A stretch of DNA of 64,000 bases from Pseudoflavitalea sp. G-6-1-2. Lineage in GTDB: Bacteria > Bacteroidota > Bacteroidia > Chitinophagales > Chitinophagaceae. The notes below the pieces were generated by a model. It ran no database searches and was not told the DNA's origin. It saw only the letters and a list, made by a program, of their open reading frames with translations. Each line of letters opens with the position of its first letter. The first letter of the stretch is position 1. The position numbers and the translations under genes were made by a program. The DNA is taken from NCBI RefSeq assembly GCF_012927185.1, contig NZ_JABBGB010000001.1, positions 62,001 through 126,000 on the forward strand. Direction: 5' to 3'. Positions 27,785-35,953 of this stretch are shown piece after piece.

Positions 27785-28342
27785 TTAGTTCGCCTTTTCT
27801 TGTTGTTTTTTCCTGATGCCTACGGCTTTCTTGTATTCCTCTGGTTCTGTAACAGGATTGGGGATGAGCAGATCTTCTTTCGGATAGATCAGTCCTTTAC
27901 GCTGATAATTGCTCGGCGCAAATGTTTCACTGAGATAGATGGCATCTTTGGGGCATGCTTCTTCGCAGAGTCCGCAGAAGATGCAACGCAGCATATTGAT
28001 CTCATATTTGGCTGCATATTTTTCTTCGCGATAGAGATTTTCTTCTCCGGGCAGGCGCTCGGCAGCTTCCATGGTGATGGCTTCTGCAGGGCAGGCTACG
28101 GCACAGAGTCCGCATGCAGTGCAGCGTTCGCGGCCTTCTTCATCACGGTTCAGTACATGCAGTCCGCGGAATACCGGGCTGAACTCACGTTTCTGATCGG
28201 GGTACTGAATAGTTGCTTTCCTTTTGAAGAAGTGCTTCAGCGTGATCATCATGCCCTTGAAGATCTCCCATACGTAGATCCTCTCCAGAAAGGTCATGGG
28301 CTTTCTGTCCACCTGTTTCGCTCTGCTCGTTAATGATTGCAT
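27785..28342 (-). CDS. nuoI: NADH-quinone oxidoreductase subunit I
   Basis: 185 residues. Two [4Fe-4S] ferredoxin motifs, CTACGLCAVACPAEA and CIFCGLCEEACPKDA, bind clusters N6a and N6b that carry electrons towards NuoB. The N-terminal amphipathic helices link it to the membrane arm, and the C-terminus is long and basic. It is 24 bases after nuoH. Confidence 0.98.
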   Translation of the reverse strand: MQSLTSRAKQVDRKPMTFLERIYVWEIFKGMMITLKHFFKRKATIQYPDQKREFSPVFRGLHVLNRDEEGRERCTACGLCAVACPAEAITMEAAERLPGEENLYREEKYAAKYEINMLRCIFCGLCEEACPKDAIYLSETFAPSNYQRKGLIYPKEDLLIPNPVTEPEEYKKAVGIRKKQQEKAN

Positions 28343-28366
28343 ATAACTACTATTACTTGTGTTCTG

Positions 28367-29428
28367 TTATTTTTTTAACCATAATACCACGGCGGCTGTG
28401 ATCAGCATGTTAGCAAGCGCCAAAGGTATCATTCTTTTCCAGCAGAGGTTCATCAGCTGGTCGTAGCGGAAACGCGGGATGGTCCAGCGAACCCACATGA
28501 AGAGGAAGATAAAGCCTGCGGTTTTCGCAAACAATGTCAGCCCCTGCAACAATGCAGTCCAGTTTTGTCCGATGCTCTCTACCAGATTATGATCACTTAC
28601 AAACGGAATGTCGTATCCTCCGAAGAAGAGCGTCGACATAAGCACGCTGCTGATGAACATATTGATGTATTCTGCAAAAAGATAGAAACCGAGTTTCATG
28701 GAAGAGTACTCCTGGTGGTACCCGAAGTTCAGTTCGTTCTCTGCTTCAGGAAGGTCGAATGGAGTACGGTTACATTCTGCGAAAGCACAAACGAGGAAAA
28801 GGAAAAAGCCGAGCGGCTGATACACCACGTTGTAAATGCTGTCGAGCTGTCCGCCTACGATGGTGCTCATTTTGAGCGAACCTGTTACCATCAGCAATGC
28901 GATCAGTGCGAGGCCCATGGGCAGTTCGTAGCTGATCACCTGCGATGCGCCGCGCAGTGCGGCGAGCAGAGAGAATTTATTGTTGGATGCCCATCCACCG
29001 ATCATGATGCCATATACGCCCATGCTCACTACACCGAAGATGTAGAGGATGCCGATATTGATATCTGTGATCTGCAGCGGCACTTGTCTGCCGAAGAAAT
29101 CGATGGTTCCGCCCCATGGAATTACTGCGGATGTCATCATTGCTGTGAGCATCGCGAGGCAGGGACCGAGAATGAAGAGCATTCTGTTCGATGTGTTGGG
29201 AATGATCTCTTCTTTCATGAACAGCTTCATACCATCCGCCAGTGGCTGGAGAATACCGAATGGGCCAGCTCTGTTAGGACCGATACGATCCTGAATGAAG
29301 GCTGCCACTTTACGTTCGGCATAAGTCTCATACATCGCAATAACGAGAGATACCGATACAATGCCGATGATCAACACCAACTTTTCAATGAGAAAAAACC
29401 AATCAAATGCTAACAAAGAATACTGCAT
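28367..29428 (-). CDS. nuoH: NADH-quinone oxidoreductase subunit H
   Basis: 353 residues with eight membrane helices. It forms the quinone-access channel. Family signatures are AAFIQDRIGPNRAGPFG, LADGMKLFMKEE and AECNRTPFDLPEAENEL, the last carrying the acidic loop near the quinone site. It is 9 bases after the nuoG-type gene. Confidence 0.98.
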   Translation of the reverse strand: MQYSLLAFDWFFLIEKLVLIIGIVSVSLVIAMYETYAERKVAAFIQDRIGPNRAGPFGILQPLADGMKLFMKEEIIPNTSNRMLFILGPCLAMLTAMMTSAVIPWGGTIDFFGRQVPLQITDINIGILYIFGVVSMGVYGIMIGGWASNNKFSLLAALRGASQVISYELPMGLALIALLMVTGSLKMSTIVGGQLDSIYNVVYQPLGFFLFLVCAFAECNRTPFDLPEAENELNFGYHQEYSSMKLGFYLFAEYINMFISSVLMSTLFFGGYDIPFVSDHNLVESIGQNWTALLQGLTLFAKTAGFIFLFMWVRWTIPRFRYDQLMNLCWKRMIPLALANMLITAAVVLWLKK

Positions 29429-29437
29429 CGTGCGTTA

Positions 29438-30526
29438 TTATGATTGCTTGGGAAAATCTGTGCTATGTGCAGGCCCCGGCAGTTGGCTGAGGTCTACATC
29501 TGGTCTGTTCACTCCACTTACATCGTGGATATCCATCAGCAGTCTTGGCTGACGGCCACCCATCACTTCGGGCATGGTTTCTTTGGGCATTACCAGTTTC
29601 TCGTAATGGCCTTGTGAGATCACAGACTGACGGCTGATATGTGCAGGTCCTTCGATGATCCAGTCGGAAGTTTTCTTCTTCTCGAAACGGCATTCGTTAC
29701 AGATCCAGTCTTCCACTTCACCCCACTGATCTTTGCGTGCAGTAACACGGAACACTTCTTCACCGCGGTACCAGAGGGTTACATTTCCTTTACACTTTGT
29801 ACACTCGCAATGAGCGTTCACCGGTTTCAGGAACCATACGCGGTTCTTGAATCGAAATGTTTTATCGGTAAGGGCTCCAACAGGACAAACATCGATTACG
29901 TTTCCGATGAAATCGTTGTCGAGCGATTTTTCGATATAGGTAGCGATCTCTGCGTGGTCGCCTCTGTCGAGAACGCCATGCACGCGCTTGTTGGTGAGCT
30001 GATCTGCAGTGAACACGCAGCGGTAGCAGAGAATGCAACGCGTCATGTGCAGCTGGATGTATGGTCCCAGATCGTGCTTCTTGAAAGTACGGCGCTGGAA
30101 TTCGTAGCGGGTACCCTCTTTACCGTGATCGTAGCTGAGATCCTGCAAGTGACATTCGCCGGCCTGATCGCACACAGGGCAATCGAGCGGGTGATTGATC
30201 AGCAGAAACTCTACCACACCATTGCGTGCATCCACCACACGTTCGCTGGTGATATTCTTCACCACCATTCCGTCCATTACATTGGTACGGCAGCTGGCTA
30301 CCAGCTTAGGCATGGGACGCGGATCTGCTGTAGAGCCTGCGGCTACTTCAACCAGACAGGTACGGCATTTACCTCCGCTGCCTTTCAGTTTGCTGTAGTA
30401 GCACATGGCTGGTGGAGCAACATCACCTCCAATCATACGGGCAGCAGTGAGAATGCTTGTTCCCGGCTCAACATCAATGGTGATATTGTCTATCGTAACC
30501 TTAAATAATTTCTTTTCCTCGGCCAT
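29438..30526 (-). CDS. nuoG: NADH-quinone oxidoreductase subunit G, short form
   Basis: 362 residues, far shorter than the ~900 of Escherichia coli NuoG. Present are the [2Fe-2S] ferredoxin domain (CYYSKLKGSGGKCRTCLVEV), the His/Cys-ligated N5 site (HPLDCPVCDQAGECHLQ), the ferredoxin-like pair (CILCYRC and later CPVGAL) and one more four-Cys region (CECTKCKG then WICNEC). The protein stops soon after, so the large molybdopterin-oxidoreductase-like domain is absent. This is not an obvious truncation: the stop is followed 9 bases later by nuoH and the same short form occurs in other Bacteroidota. Confidence 0.95.
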   Translation of the reverse strand: MAEEKKLFKVTIDNITIDVEPGTSILTAARMIGGDVAPPAMCYYSKLKGSGGKCRTCLVEVAAGSTADPRPMPKLVASCRTNVMDGMVVKNITSERVVDARNGVVEFLLINHPLDCPVCDQAGECHLQDLSYDHGKEGTRYEFQRRTFKKHDLGPYIQLHMTRCILCYRCVFTADQLTNKRVHGVLDRGDHAEIATYIEKSLDNDFIGNVIDVCPVGALTDKTFRFKNRVWFLKPVNAHCECTKCKGNVTLWYRGEEVFRVTARKDQWGEVEDWICNECRFEKKKTSDWIIEGPAHISRQSVISQGHYEKLVMPKETMPEVMGGRQPRLLMDIHDVSGVNRPDVDLSQLPGPAHSTDFPKQS

Positions 30527-30545
30527 ATAATTCGGTTCGATGTGA

Positions 30546-31904
30546 TTACGCTGTTACTGGTACAGGAAGCGGGTCTGCATAATGAGCAAGACCAAAATTC
30601 CTGTGCTGGCTTTCAACGGGGTTATTAACGTGCCATTCAAATTCGTCGCGGAAGTGGCGGATGGCTGCGGCAACAGGCCATGCAGCGGCATCACCGAGCG
30701 GGCAGATGGTATTGCCTTCGATCTTGCGCTGGATATCCCAGAGCAGATCGATGTCGCTCATCTTTCCTTTTCCGGTTTCGATGTTCTTCAGGATCTTCTC
30801 CATCCATCCTGTTCCTTCGCGGCATGGGCTGCATTGTCCGCAGCTTTCGTGACGGTAGAAACGGGCGAGCGTGAGTGTGTTGCGAACCACGCACTGGTCT
30901 TCGTCCAGTACAATAAATCCGCCTGATCCCATCATTGAACCGGTTGCAAACCCGCCATCAGACAGGCTTTCGTAGTTCATCATGCGTTGCTCACCCTTTG
31001 CTGTTTTCAGCAGCAGGTTGGCAGGAAGGATGGGAACGGAAGAACCTCCGGGGATACAGGCTTTGAGCCTTTTTCCGTTGGCGATGCCTCCGCAGTATTC
31101 GTCGCTGTAAATGAATTCTTCTACTGAGATGGTCATGTCGATCTCGTATACGCCGGGCTTGTTGATATTGCCACAGGCAGAGATCAGTTTGGTTCCGGTA
31201 GATTTGCCTACGCCGATCTTCGCATACTCTTCGCCACCCATATCGATAATGGGCACTACTGCTGCGAGCGTTTCAACGTTGTTCACCACTGTAGGGCAAT
31301 CCCAGAGACCTTTCACCGCGGGGAACGGTGGTTTGATGCGGGGGTTACCGCGCTTTCCTTCGAGTGATTCGATGAGCGCCGTTTCTTCTCCGCAGATATA
31401 AGCGCCGGCTCCGCGCTGCACATAGATCTGGCAGTTGAAGCCCGTGCCTAAAATGTTCTTTCCGAGGAAGCCATTGGCATTTGCTTCTGCAATGGCATGC
31501 TCCAGAATGTCTACGATCCAGGCATATTCGCCACGGATATAGATGTATGTTCTTTCTGAACCGAGGGCGTAAGAAGCTACAATGAGGCCTTCGATGAGCA
31601 GGTGCGGAAGAAACTCCATCAGGTAGCGGTCTTTGAAAGTACCGGGCTCCGATTCGTCGGCATTGCACACAAGATAACGGGGTACTCCTTCGGGTTTAGC
31701 GAGAAAGCTCCATTTCATCCCGGCAGGGAAACCTGCGCCGCCACGGCCACGCAGTCCGCTCTTCTTCACTTCTTCGGTCACCTGATCGGGGCTCATGGTT
31801 TTCAGTGCTTTTTCAACACTGCGGTAGCCACCTTCTCTGCGGTACACCTCGTAGGTACGAATGCCTTCTACGTGCGCTTTTTCTAATAATAACTTGCGTC
31901 CCAT
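30546..31904 (-). CDS. nuoF: NADH-quinone oxidoreductase subunit F
   Basis: 452 residues, the NADH-oxidising flavoprotein. The NADH/FMN site is seen in GLRGRGGAGFPAGMKWSF and GAGAYICGEETALIESLEGK. The N3 [4Fe-4S] cluster is held by SCGQCSPCREGTGW and the later CPLGDAA. With NuoE and NuoG it forms the electron-input module. It is separated from nuoE by the NlpE-like gene, an uncommon arrangement. Confidence 0.98.
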   Translation of the reverse strand: MGRKLLLEKAHVEGIRTYEVYRREGGYRSVEKALKTMSPDQVTEEVKKSGLRGRGGAGFPAGMKWSFLAKPEGVPRYLVCNADESEPGTFKDRYLMEFLPHLLIEGLIVASYALGSERTYIYIRGEYAWIVDILEHAIAEANANGFLGKNILGTGFNCQIYVQRGAGAYICGEETALIESLEGKRGNPRIKPPFPAVKGLWDCPTVVNNVETLAAVVPIIDMGGEEYAKIGVGKSTGTKLISACGNINKPGVYEIDMTISVEEFIYSDEYCGGIANGKRLKACIPGGSSVPILPANLLLKTAKGEQRMMNYESLSDGGFATGSMMGSGGFIVLDEDQCVVRNTLTLARFYRHESCGQCSPCREGTGWMEKILKNIETGKGKMSDIDLLWDIQRKIEGNTICPLGDAAAWPVAAAIRHFRDEFEWHVNNPVESQHRNFGLAHYADPLPVPVTA

Positions 31905-31965
31905 TGATTCAGTTAAGATGTTAGAAGAATGAGGGAGGTGGAAACTCCCCCACTTTTCCGTTTTA

Positions 31966-32436
31966 CTATTTTTTTGTCAGCATGTACTTGTCGGCCAGTG
32001 CACCTGTGATCTCCTTCCCTTCCTGGTCGAGCAACCAGATGCGTCCTTCGCCGGCTTTGTACTGCACCCTGCGGTCTTGCAATTCTTTGTCGAACTGCAG
32101 GGTGATGGTATTCTGATTAACAACCCATTTTCCTTTCGAATCGAATTTCATCGGATCTTTTTTACCGAGGTACTCTTCGCTGAGAGTAAACTGATTGTCT
32201 TTGTTCAGTGTCAGTGTTGTTTTAATTCCTTCACAATCGGCGCAGGGTAATGTTCCTTCATACTTTCCATCGAGGTCGAGAGCGTTCTCTGCATTGTGCA
32301 TATCAACTTCTTTCTTCGCTGCGCTGGTGTCTGTTGTTGCGCCGTCTGTGGTGGTTGGCTCTTTTTTTCCGGCATCATTGCAGGCAACAAATGCTACGGA
32401 GGTTATCAGGGCCAGCAAAACAAGCGTTCTTTTCAT
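31966..32436 (-). CDS. NlpE-like (copper resistance family) lipoprotein inside the nuo operon
   Basis: 156 residues from the ATG at 32436 (MKRTLVLLALITSVAFVAC, lipidated Cys19); the longer upstream frame overlaps nuoE and has no family likeness. After a Thr-rich linker comes the NlpE N-domain: YEGTLPCADCEGIKTTLTL with the CxxC pair, then an 8-stranded lipocalin-like pattern (TLNKDNQFTLSEEYLGK, GKWVVNQNTITLQF). In enterobacteria NlpE reports envelope and redox stress through the Cpx system; here the role is unknown. It lies 23 bases after nuoE and 61 before nuoF, so it should be co-transcribed. Confidence 0.88.
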   Translation of the reverse strand: MKRTLVLLALITSVAFVACNDAGKKEPTTTDGATTDTSAAKKEVDMHNAENALDLDGKYEGTLPCADCEGIKTTLTLNKDNQFTLSEEYLGKKDPMKFDSKGKWVVNQNTITLQFDKELQDRRVQYKAGEGRIWLLDQEGKEITGALADKYMLTKK

Positions 32437-32459
32437 ATACCTGGTTTTGGTGAACGTGG

Positions 32460-32954
32460 TTAGTTGCCTGCCTTTGCTCTCAACTCTGCCACGATGCCAT
32501 CTACCTTTTCTTTGGTGAGATGTTCGCGGAAGTGTTTTCCTAATTGCATCATGGGCGCGTATCCACATGCACCAAGACATTCAACGGTCTTGAGTGTAAA
32601 GAGACCATCGGCAGTGGTTTCATTAACACCAATACCGAGTGTTGTTTTGATATGATCGACAATATCGTCACTTCCCTTTACCATGCACGGCCCTGTCTGG
32701 CAGACTTCAAAAACATAACGTCCTACGGGTTTCAGGTTGTACATGGAGTAGAAAGTAGCTACTTCGTATACTTCGATGGGTTCGATTTTCAGGAGGGAGG
32801 CCACATAGTCCAGTGATTCTGCACTGAGCCATCCTCCAAAAGTTTCCTGCGCGAGGTGCAATACGGGGATGAGCGCGCTCTTCTGTTTTCCATCAGGATA
32901 GCGCTCTACTATTTCCTGCACCTTCTTTAACTGTTCGTCTGAAAACTGTACCAT
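32460..32954 (-). CDS. nuoE: NADH-quinone oxidoreductase subunit E
   Basis: 164 residues, a thioredoxin-fold [2Fe-2S] protein (cluster N1a). The four ligands are in CQTGPC and the later CLGACGYAP. The N-terminal helical part LPVLHLAQETFGG-like segment (IPVLHLAQETFGGWLS) is typical. It is 15 bases after nuoD. Confidence 0.97.
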   Translation of the reverse strand: MVQFSDEQLKKVQEIVERYPDGKQKSALIPVLHLAQETFGGWLSAESLDYVASLLKIEPIEVYEVATFYSMYNLKPVGRYVFEVCQTGPCMVKGSDDIVDHIKTTLGIGVNETTADGLFTLKTVECLGACGYAPMMQLGKHFREHLTKEKVDGIVAELRAKAGN

Positions 32955-32969
32955 AAAAAAATTCTGAAT

Positions 32970-34205
32970 TTATGCGTCCATCTCTCCTGCGATCAGGTTG
33001 AGTGAACTCAATACAATGACAGCATCGCTGAGCATAGCTCCTTTAGTGATCTCTTCGAATGCCTGATAATAGATAAAGCAGGGTCTGCGGAAATGCAGTC
33101 TGTACGGTGTGCGGCCGCCATCGCTGATGAGGTAGTATCCCAACTCACCATTGGCGCCTTCCACAGGGAAGTACAGTTCTCCTTTCGGAATATCTATTTC
33201 ACCCATCACGATCTTAAAGTGCCAGATCAGGGCTTCCATCTTCGTATATACATCGCCTTTAGAAGGCAGATAATATTCGGGAACATCTGCGTGATAGATC
33301 TCGGCTTCTGCACCTTTGAACGCTTTTACTTTTTCGTAAGCCTGTTCGATGATGCTGAGAGACTGCCACATTTCCTGATTGCGAACGAGGAAACGATCGT
33401 AACAGTCGCCGGTTGTACCAACGGGAATATCAAATTGAAAATCTTCGTAGCTGCTGTATGGGGTATGTACACGTACATCGTAGTCTACACCTGCTGCGCG
33501 GAGGTTAGGTCCGGTGAAGCCGTAGTTCAGCGCTCTTTCGGCACTGATGGGACCTGCACCGATGAGGCGCTCCATGAAGATGCGGTTGCGTGTGAAGAGG
33601 TTTTCAAACTCTTTCAGCACTTTCGGATACTCGGCCATGAATTTCTCCAGCAGCTGGAATGCTTTTGGAGTGAAGTTTCTTTCGAATCCGCCAACACGAC
33701 CGATATTGGTAGTGAGACGGCTTCCGCATACTTCTTCATAGATCTCATAGATGAGCTCTCGGTATTGCATCACGTAGAGGAACCCGGTAAATGCGCCGGT
33801 ATCCACGCCTACGATGGAGTTGCAGATGAGGTGGTCTGAGATACGCGCCAGCTCCATGATGATCACGCGGAGATAGTCTACACGCTTGGGAGTTTGCACG
33901 CCCAGTAGTTTCTCGCAGGTGAGGTGCCATCCCATGTTGTTGATGGGGGCGGAGCAATAATTGAGGCGGTCTGTAAGTGGAGTGATCTGGTAGAGCGGTC
34001 TTCTTTCGGCCAGCTTTTCAAAAGCGCGGTGGATATAGCCTACAGTAGATTCTGAAGAGAGGATGCGCTCTCCGTCCAGTTCCAGGATATTTTGGAATAC
34101 ACCGTGCGTGGCGGGGTGTGTGGGACCAAGGTTCAGCGTAGTAGTTGTCTTCTCGATGGACCCTTCCGGCAGCCGGATATTCTTATGATGTATTACGTCA
34201 GACAT
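32970..34205 (-). CDS. nuoD: NADH-quinone oxidoreductase subunit D
   Basis: 411 residues, the 49-kDa homologue that builds the quinone-binding pocket with NuoB. Recognised by LGPTHPATHGVFQ with the conserved His pair, GYIHRAFEKLAERRP, a VGVDTGAFTGFLYVMQYRE segment and the C-terminal INLAGEMD-type end (LNLIAGEMDA). It is separate from nuoC here, unlike in enterobacteria. The 70-base gap to nuoC contains two palindromes. Confidence 0.98.
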   Translation of the reverse strand: MSDVIHHKNIRLPEGSIEKTTTTLNLGPTHPATHGVFQNILELDGERILSSESTVGYIHRAFEKLAERRPLYQITPLTDRLNYCSAPINNMGWHLTCEKLLGVQTPKRVDYLRVIIMELARISDHLICNSIVGVDTGAFTGFLYVMQYRELIYEIYEEVCGSRLTTNIGRVGGFERNFTPKAFQLLEKFMAEYPKVLKEFENLFTRNRIFMERLIGAGPISAERALNYGFTGPNLRAAGVDYDVRVHTPYSSYEDFQFDIPVGTTGDCYDRFLVRNQEMWQSLSIIEQAYEKVKAFKGAEAEIYHADVPEYYLPSKGDVYTKMEALIWHFKIVMGEIDIPKGELYFPVEGANGELGYYLISDGGRTPYRLHFRRPCFIYYQAFEEITKGAMLSDAVIVLSSLNLIAGEMDA

Positions 34206-34275
34206 ATATTAATGTCAGCCCAATGGGCCAGTTTATTTCTAAGTTTCGAATTGAACGCAGTGTGATCACACCGGC

Positions 34276-34788
34276 TTAGTAGCTTTTGCCACGGCCGAAC
34301 ATATCATCGTCTTTATCGGTTCTGGTCTGATCTTCCAATGGGAATTCTTTCCTCATCGGGAAGTAGTCCATTTCATCCACGTTCAGAATGCGTTTCAGGT
34401 TGGGGTGGCCTACGAAGTTCACACCAAAGAAGTCGTAGGTTTCTCTTTCCATCCAGTTGGCAGACATAAACAGGGCGGTAGCGCTGAATACATCAGGTTT
34501 GGAAATATCGGTGTACACTTTAAAACGGATGCGTACATTGGCCTGGAGGTTATGGAGGTGGTAAACCACTGCCAGTTCCCTTCCTGTATTATCGGGGTAG
34601 TGAACAGCCTGCAGATCGGTGAGAAAGCGGAACTGCAAAGTTTCGTCGTCGAAGAGAAACTGCAGCACTTTCAGGTTGATCTCTTTTGGAGCTTCGAAAG
34701 TGAGCATGTTAAAAGGCTCTTCGAAGTTGGTAACCTGTTCGCCGAATTTTTCTGCCAGCCGCTGTTTGATATAGTCGTTGTTCAACAT
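34276..34788 (-). CDS. nuoC: NADH-quinone oxidoreductase subunit C
   Basis: 170 residues, the 30-kDa subunit of the peripheral arm. The family signature ANWMERETYDFFGVNFVGHP is followed by RRIL-type RILNVDEMDYFPMRKEFPL. It starts only 2 bases after the nuoB stop, indicating translational coupling. Confidence 0.97.
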   Translation of the reverse strand: MLNNDYIKQRLAEKFGEQVTNFEEPFNMLTFEAPKEINLKVLQFLFDDETLQFRFLTDLQAVHYPDNTGRELAVVYHLHNLQANVRIRFKVYTDISKPDVFSATALFMSANWMERETYDFFGVNFVGHPNLKRILNVDEMDYFPMRKEFPLEDQTRTDKDDDMFGRGKSY

Positions 34789-34790
34789 GC

Positions 34791-35366
34791 TTATTGGATT
34801 CCGTAGCTTTCCATTAATTCTTTGTAACGCTCGCCATTTCTTCTTCTGAGGCTTTCTTTACCTACCAGATCCTGAATGCGCATAAATCCGTCGATCACTG
34901 CTTCGGGGCGTGGAGGGCAACCGGGGATGTACACATCCACGGGAATGATCTGATCGATACCCTGCAAAACGCTGTAAGTATCGAAAATACCACCTGAAGA
35001 AGCGCAGGCTCCCATGGCAATTACCCAGCGTGGCTCAGCCATCTGCAGGTAAACCTGTTTTACAACAGGGGCCATTTTTTTGGCGATGGTACCCATCACC
35101 ATCATCAGGTCGCACTGGCGGGGAGAGAATCCAACACGTTCCGCACCGAAACGGGCGAAATCGTAGTGAGATCCCATGGTTGCCATGAACTCGATGCCGC
35201 AGCAAGAAGTTGCAAATGGCATTGGCCAGAGTGAATTCTTACGGCCCAGACCTACCACTTTATCGAGTGTGGTAGTGAAGAAACCTTCTCCCTGGTAACC
35301 TTCGGGGGCGTCAACCAGCTTGATGTCTGTTTGGCCACCAATATTATATTGAACGGGACGTGCCAT
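34791..35366 (-). CDS. nuoB: NADH-quinone oxidoreductase subunit B
   Basis: 191 residues, carrier of the terminal cluster N2. The ligands are the tandem cysteines in [11 protein letters not shown], the Cys in MGACASSGG and the Cys in [10 protein letters not shown]. It follows nuoA by 47 bases. Confidence 0.98.
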   Translation of the reverse strand: MARPVQYNIGGQTDIKLVDAPEGYQGEGFFTTTLDKVVGLGRKNSLWPMPFATSCCGIEFMATMGSHYDFARFGAERVGFSPRQCDLMMVMGTIAKKMAPVVKQVYLQMAEPRWVIAMGACASSGGIFDTYSVLQGIDQIIPVDVYIPGCPPRPEAVIDGFMRIQDLVGKESLRRRNGERYKELMESYGIQ

Positions 35367-35413
35367 AATCTGAGTTTTTTACTTTTTTACTGCATTACTT
35401 CATTCACAAGCGA

Positions 35414-35821
35414 TCAATCTTCCCATTTGAGGGCTCCCTTTTTGAGGATGTAGGTAAATCCGCAGAGGAAGAAGCCAACAAACATCAGTACAGCAAAGAA
35501 GCCATTCCAGCCCAGCTCTCTGAAATTAACGGCGTAGGGGTAGAAAAAGATCACTTCGACATCGAATAATACAAACAGGATGGCTACAAGGAAGTACTTG
35601 ATGGCCATCGGGTGCCGGGCATCTCCATGACTTTTGATACCACTGGCAAAGTTCTCTAATTTGTCGGATGTTTTGCGTTTAGGGCCTAACAGATGCGATG
35701 CCCCCATCATAACTACAATAATTGCGATTGCAATGAGTAGTTGAACACCTACGGGAAAAAACCAGAAGGCACTATCAGGATTTTGGGCAACGGTGGAGGC
35801 TTGCAACAGGTACATGTTCAT
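35414..35821 (-). CDS. nuoA: NADH-quinone oxidoreductase subunit A
   Basis: 135 residues with three membrane helices. The conserved loop (ENFASGIKSHGDARHPM in place of the usual Cys-containing loop) and the FLVAILFVLFDVEVIFFYPYA helix with its acidic residues identify the subunit. It is the first gene of the operon, and a TATTTTTG box lies 20 bases upstream of the start at 35821. Confidence 0.97.
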   Translation of the reverse strand: MNMYLLQASTVAQNPDSAFWFFPVGVQLLIAIAIIVVMMGASHLLGPKRKTSDKLENFASGIKSHGDARHPMAIKYFLVAILFVLFDVEVIFFYPYAVNFRELGWNGFFAVLMFVGFFLCGFTYILKKGALKWED

Positions 35822-35840
35822 AACCCGTTAAGTTTATCGG

Positions 35841-35848
35841 CAAAAATA
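35841..35848 (-). promoter_or_regulatory. -7 promoter box TATTTTTG of the nuo operon
   Basis: On the minus strand TATTTTTG matches TAnnTTTG exactly. An ATTGG stretch 19-20 bases upstream is a partial -33 element. It is the only good promoter candidate ahead of the 14-gene operon. Confidence 0.6.
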
Positions 35849-35898
35849 AGGTAGCATCTAACAAATTCCAATTTCAAGTTAAAAATCAGCAAAATAAA

Positions 35899-35925
35899 AA
35901 TCCCTGCAAGAGACCTGCAGGGATT
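35899..35925 (-). terminator. Rho-independent terminator of the TPR gene
   Basis: AATCCCTGCA and its exact complement form a 10-bp stem with a 7-base loop. On the minus strand it runs into a T-rich tract. It lies 29 bases after the stop at 35954 and separates this transcript from nuo. Confidence 0.9.
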
Positions 35926-35953
35926 GATATTTAAACTTTATGTTAAGCTATGG

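Noticed and set aside
31966-32580. Longer form of the NlpE-like gene starting at 32580
   Set aside because: The first 48 codons overlap nuoE and read as an antisense-like basic stretch; the lipoprotein signal begins at 32436.
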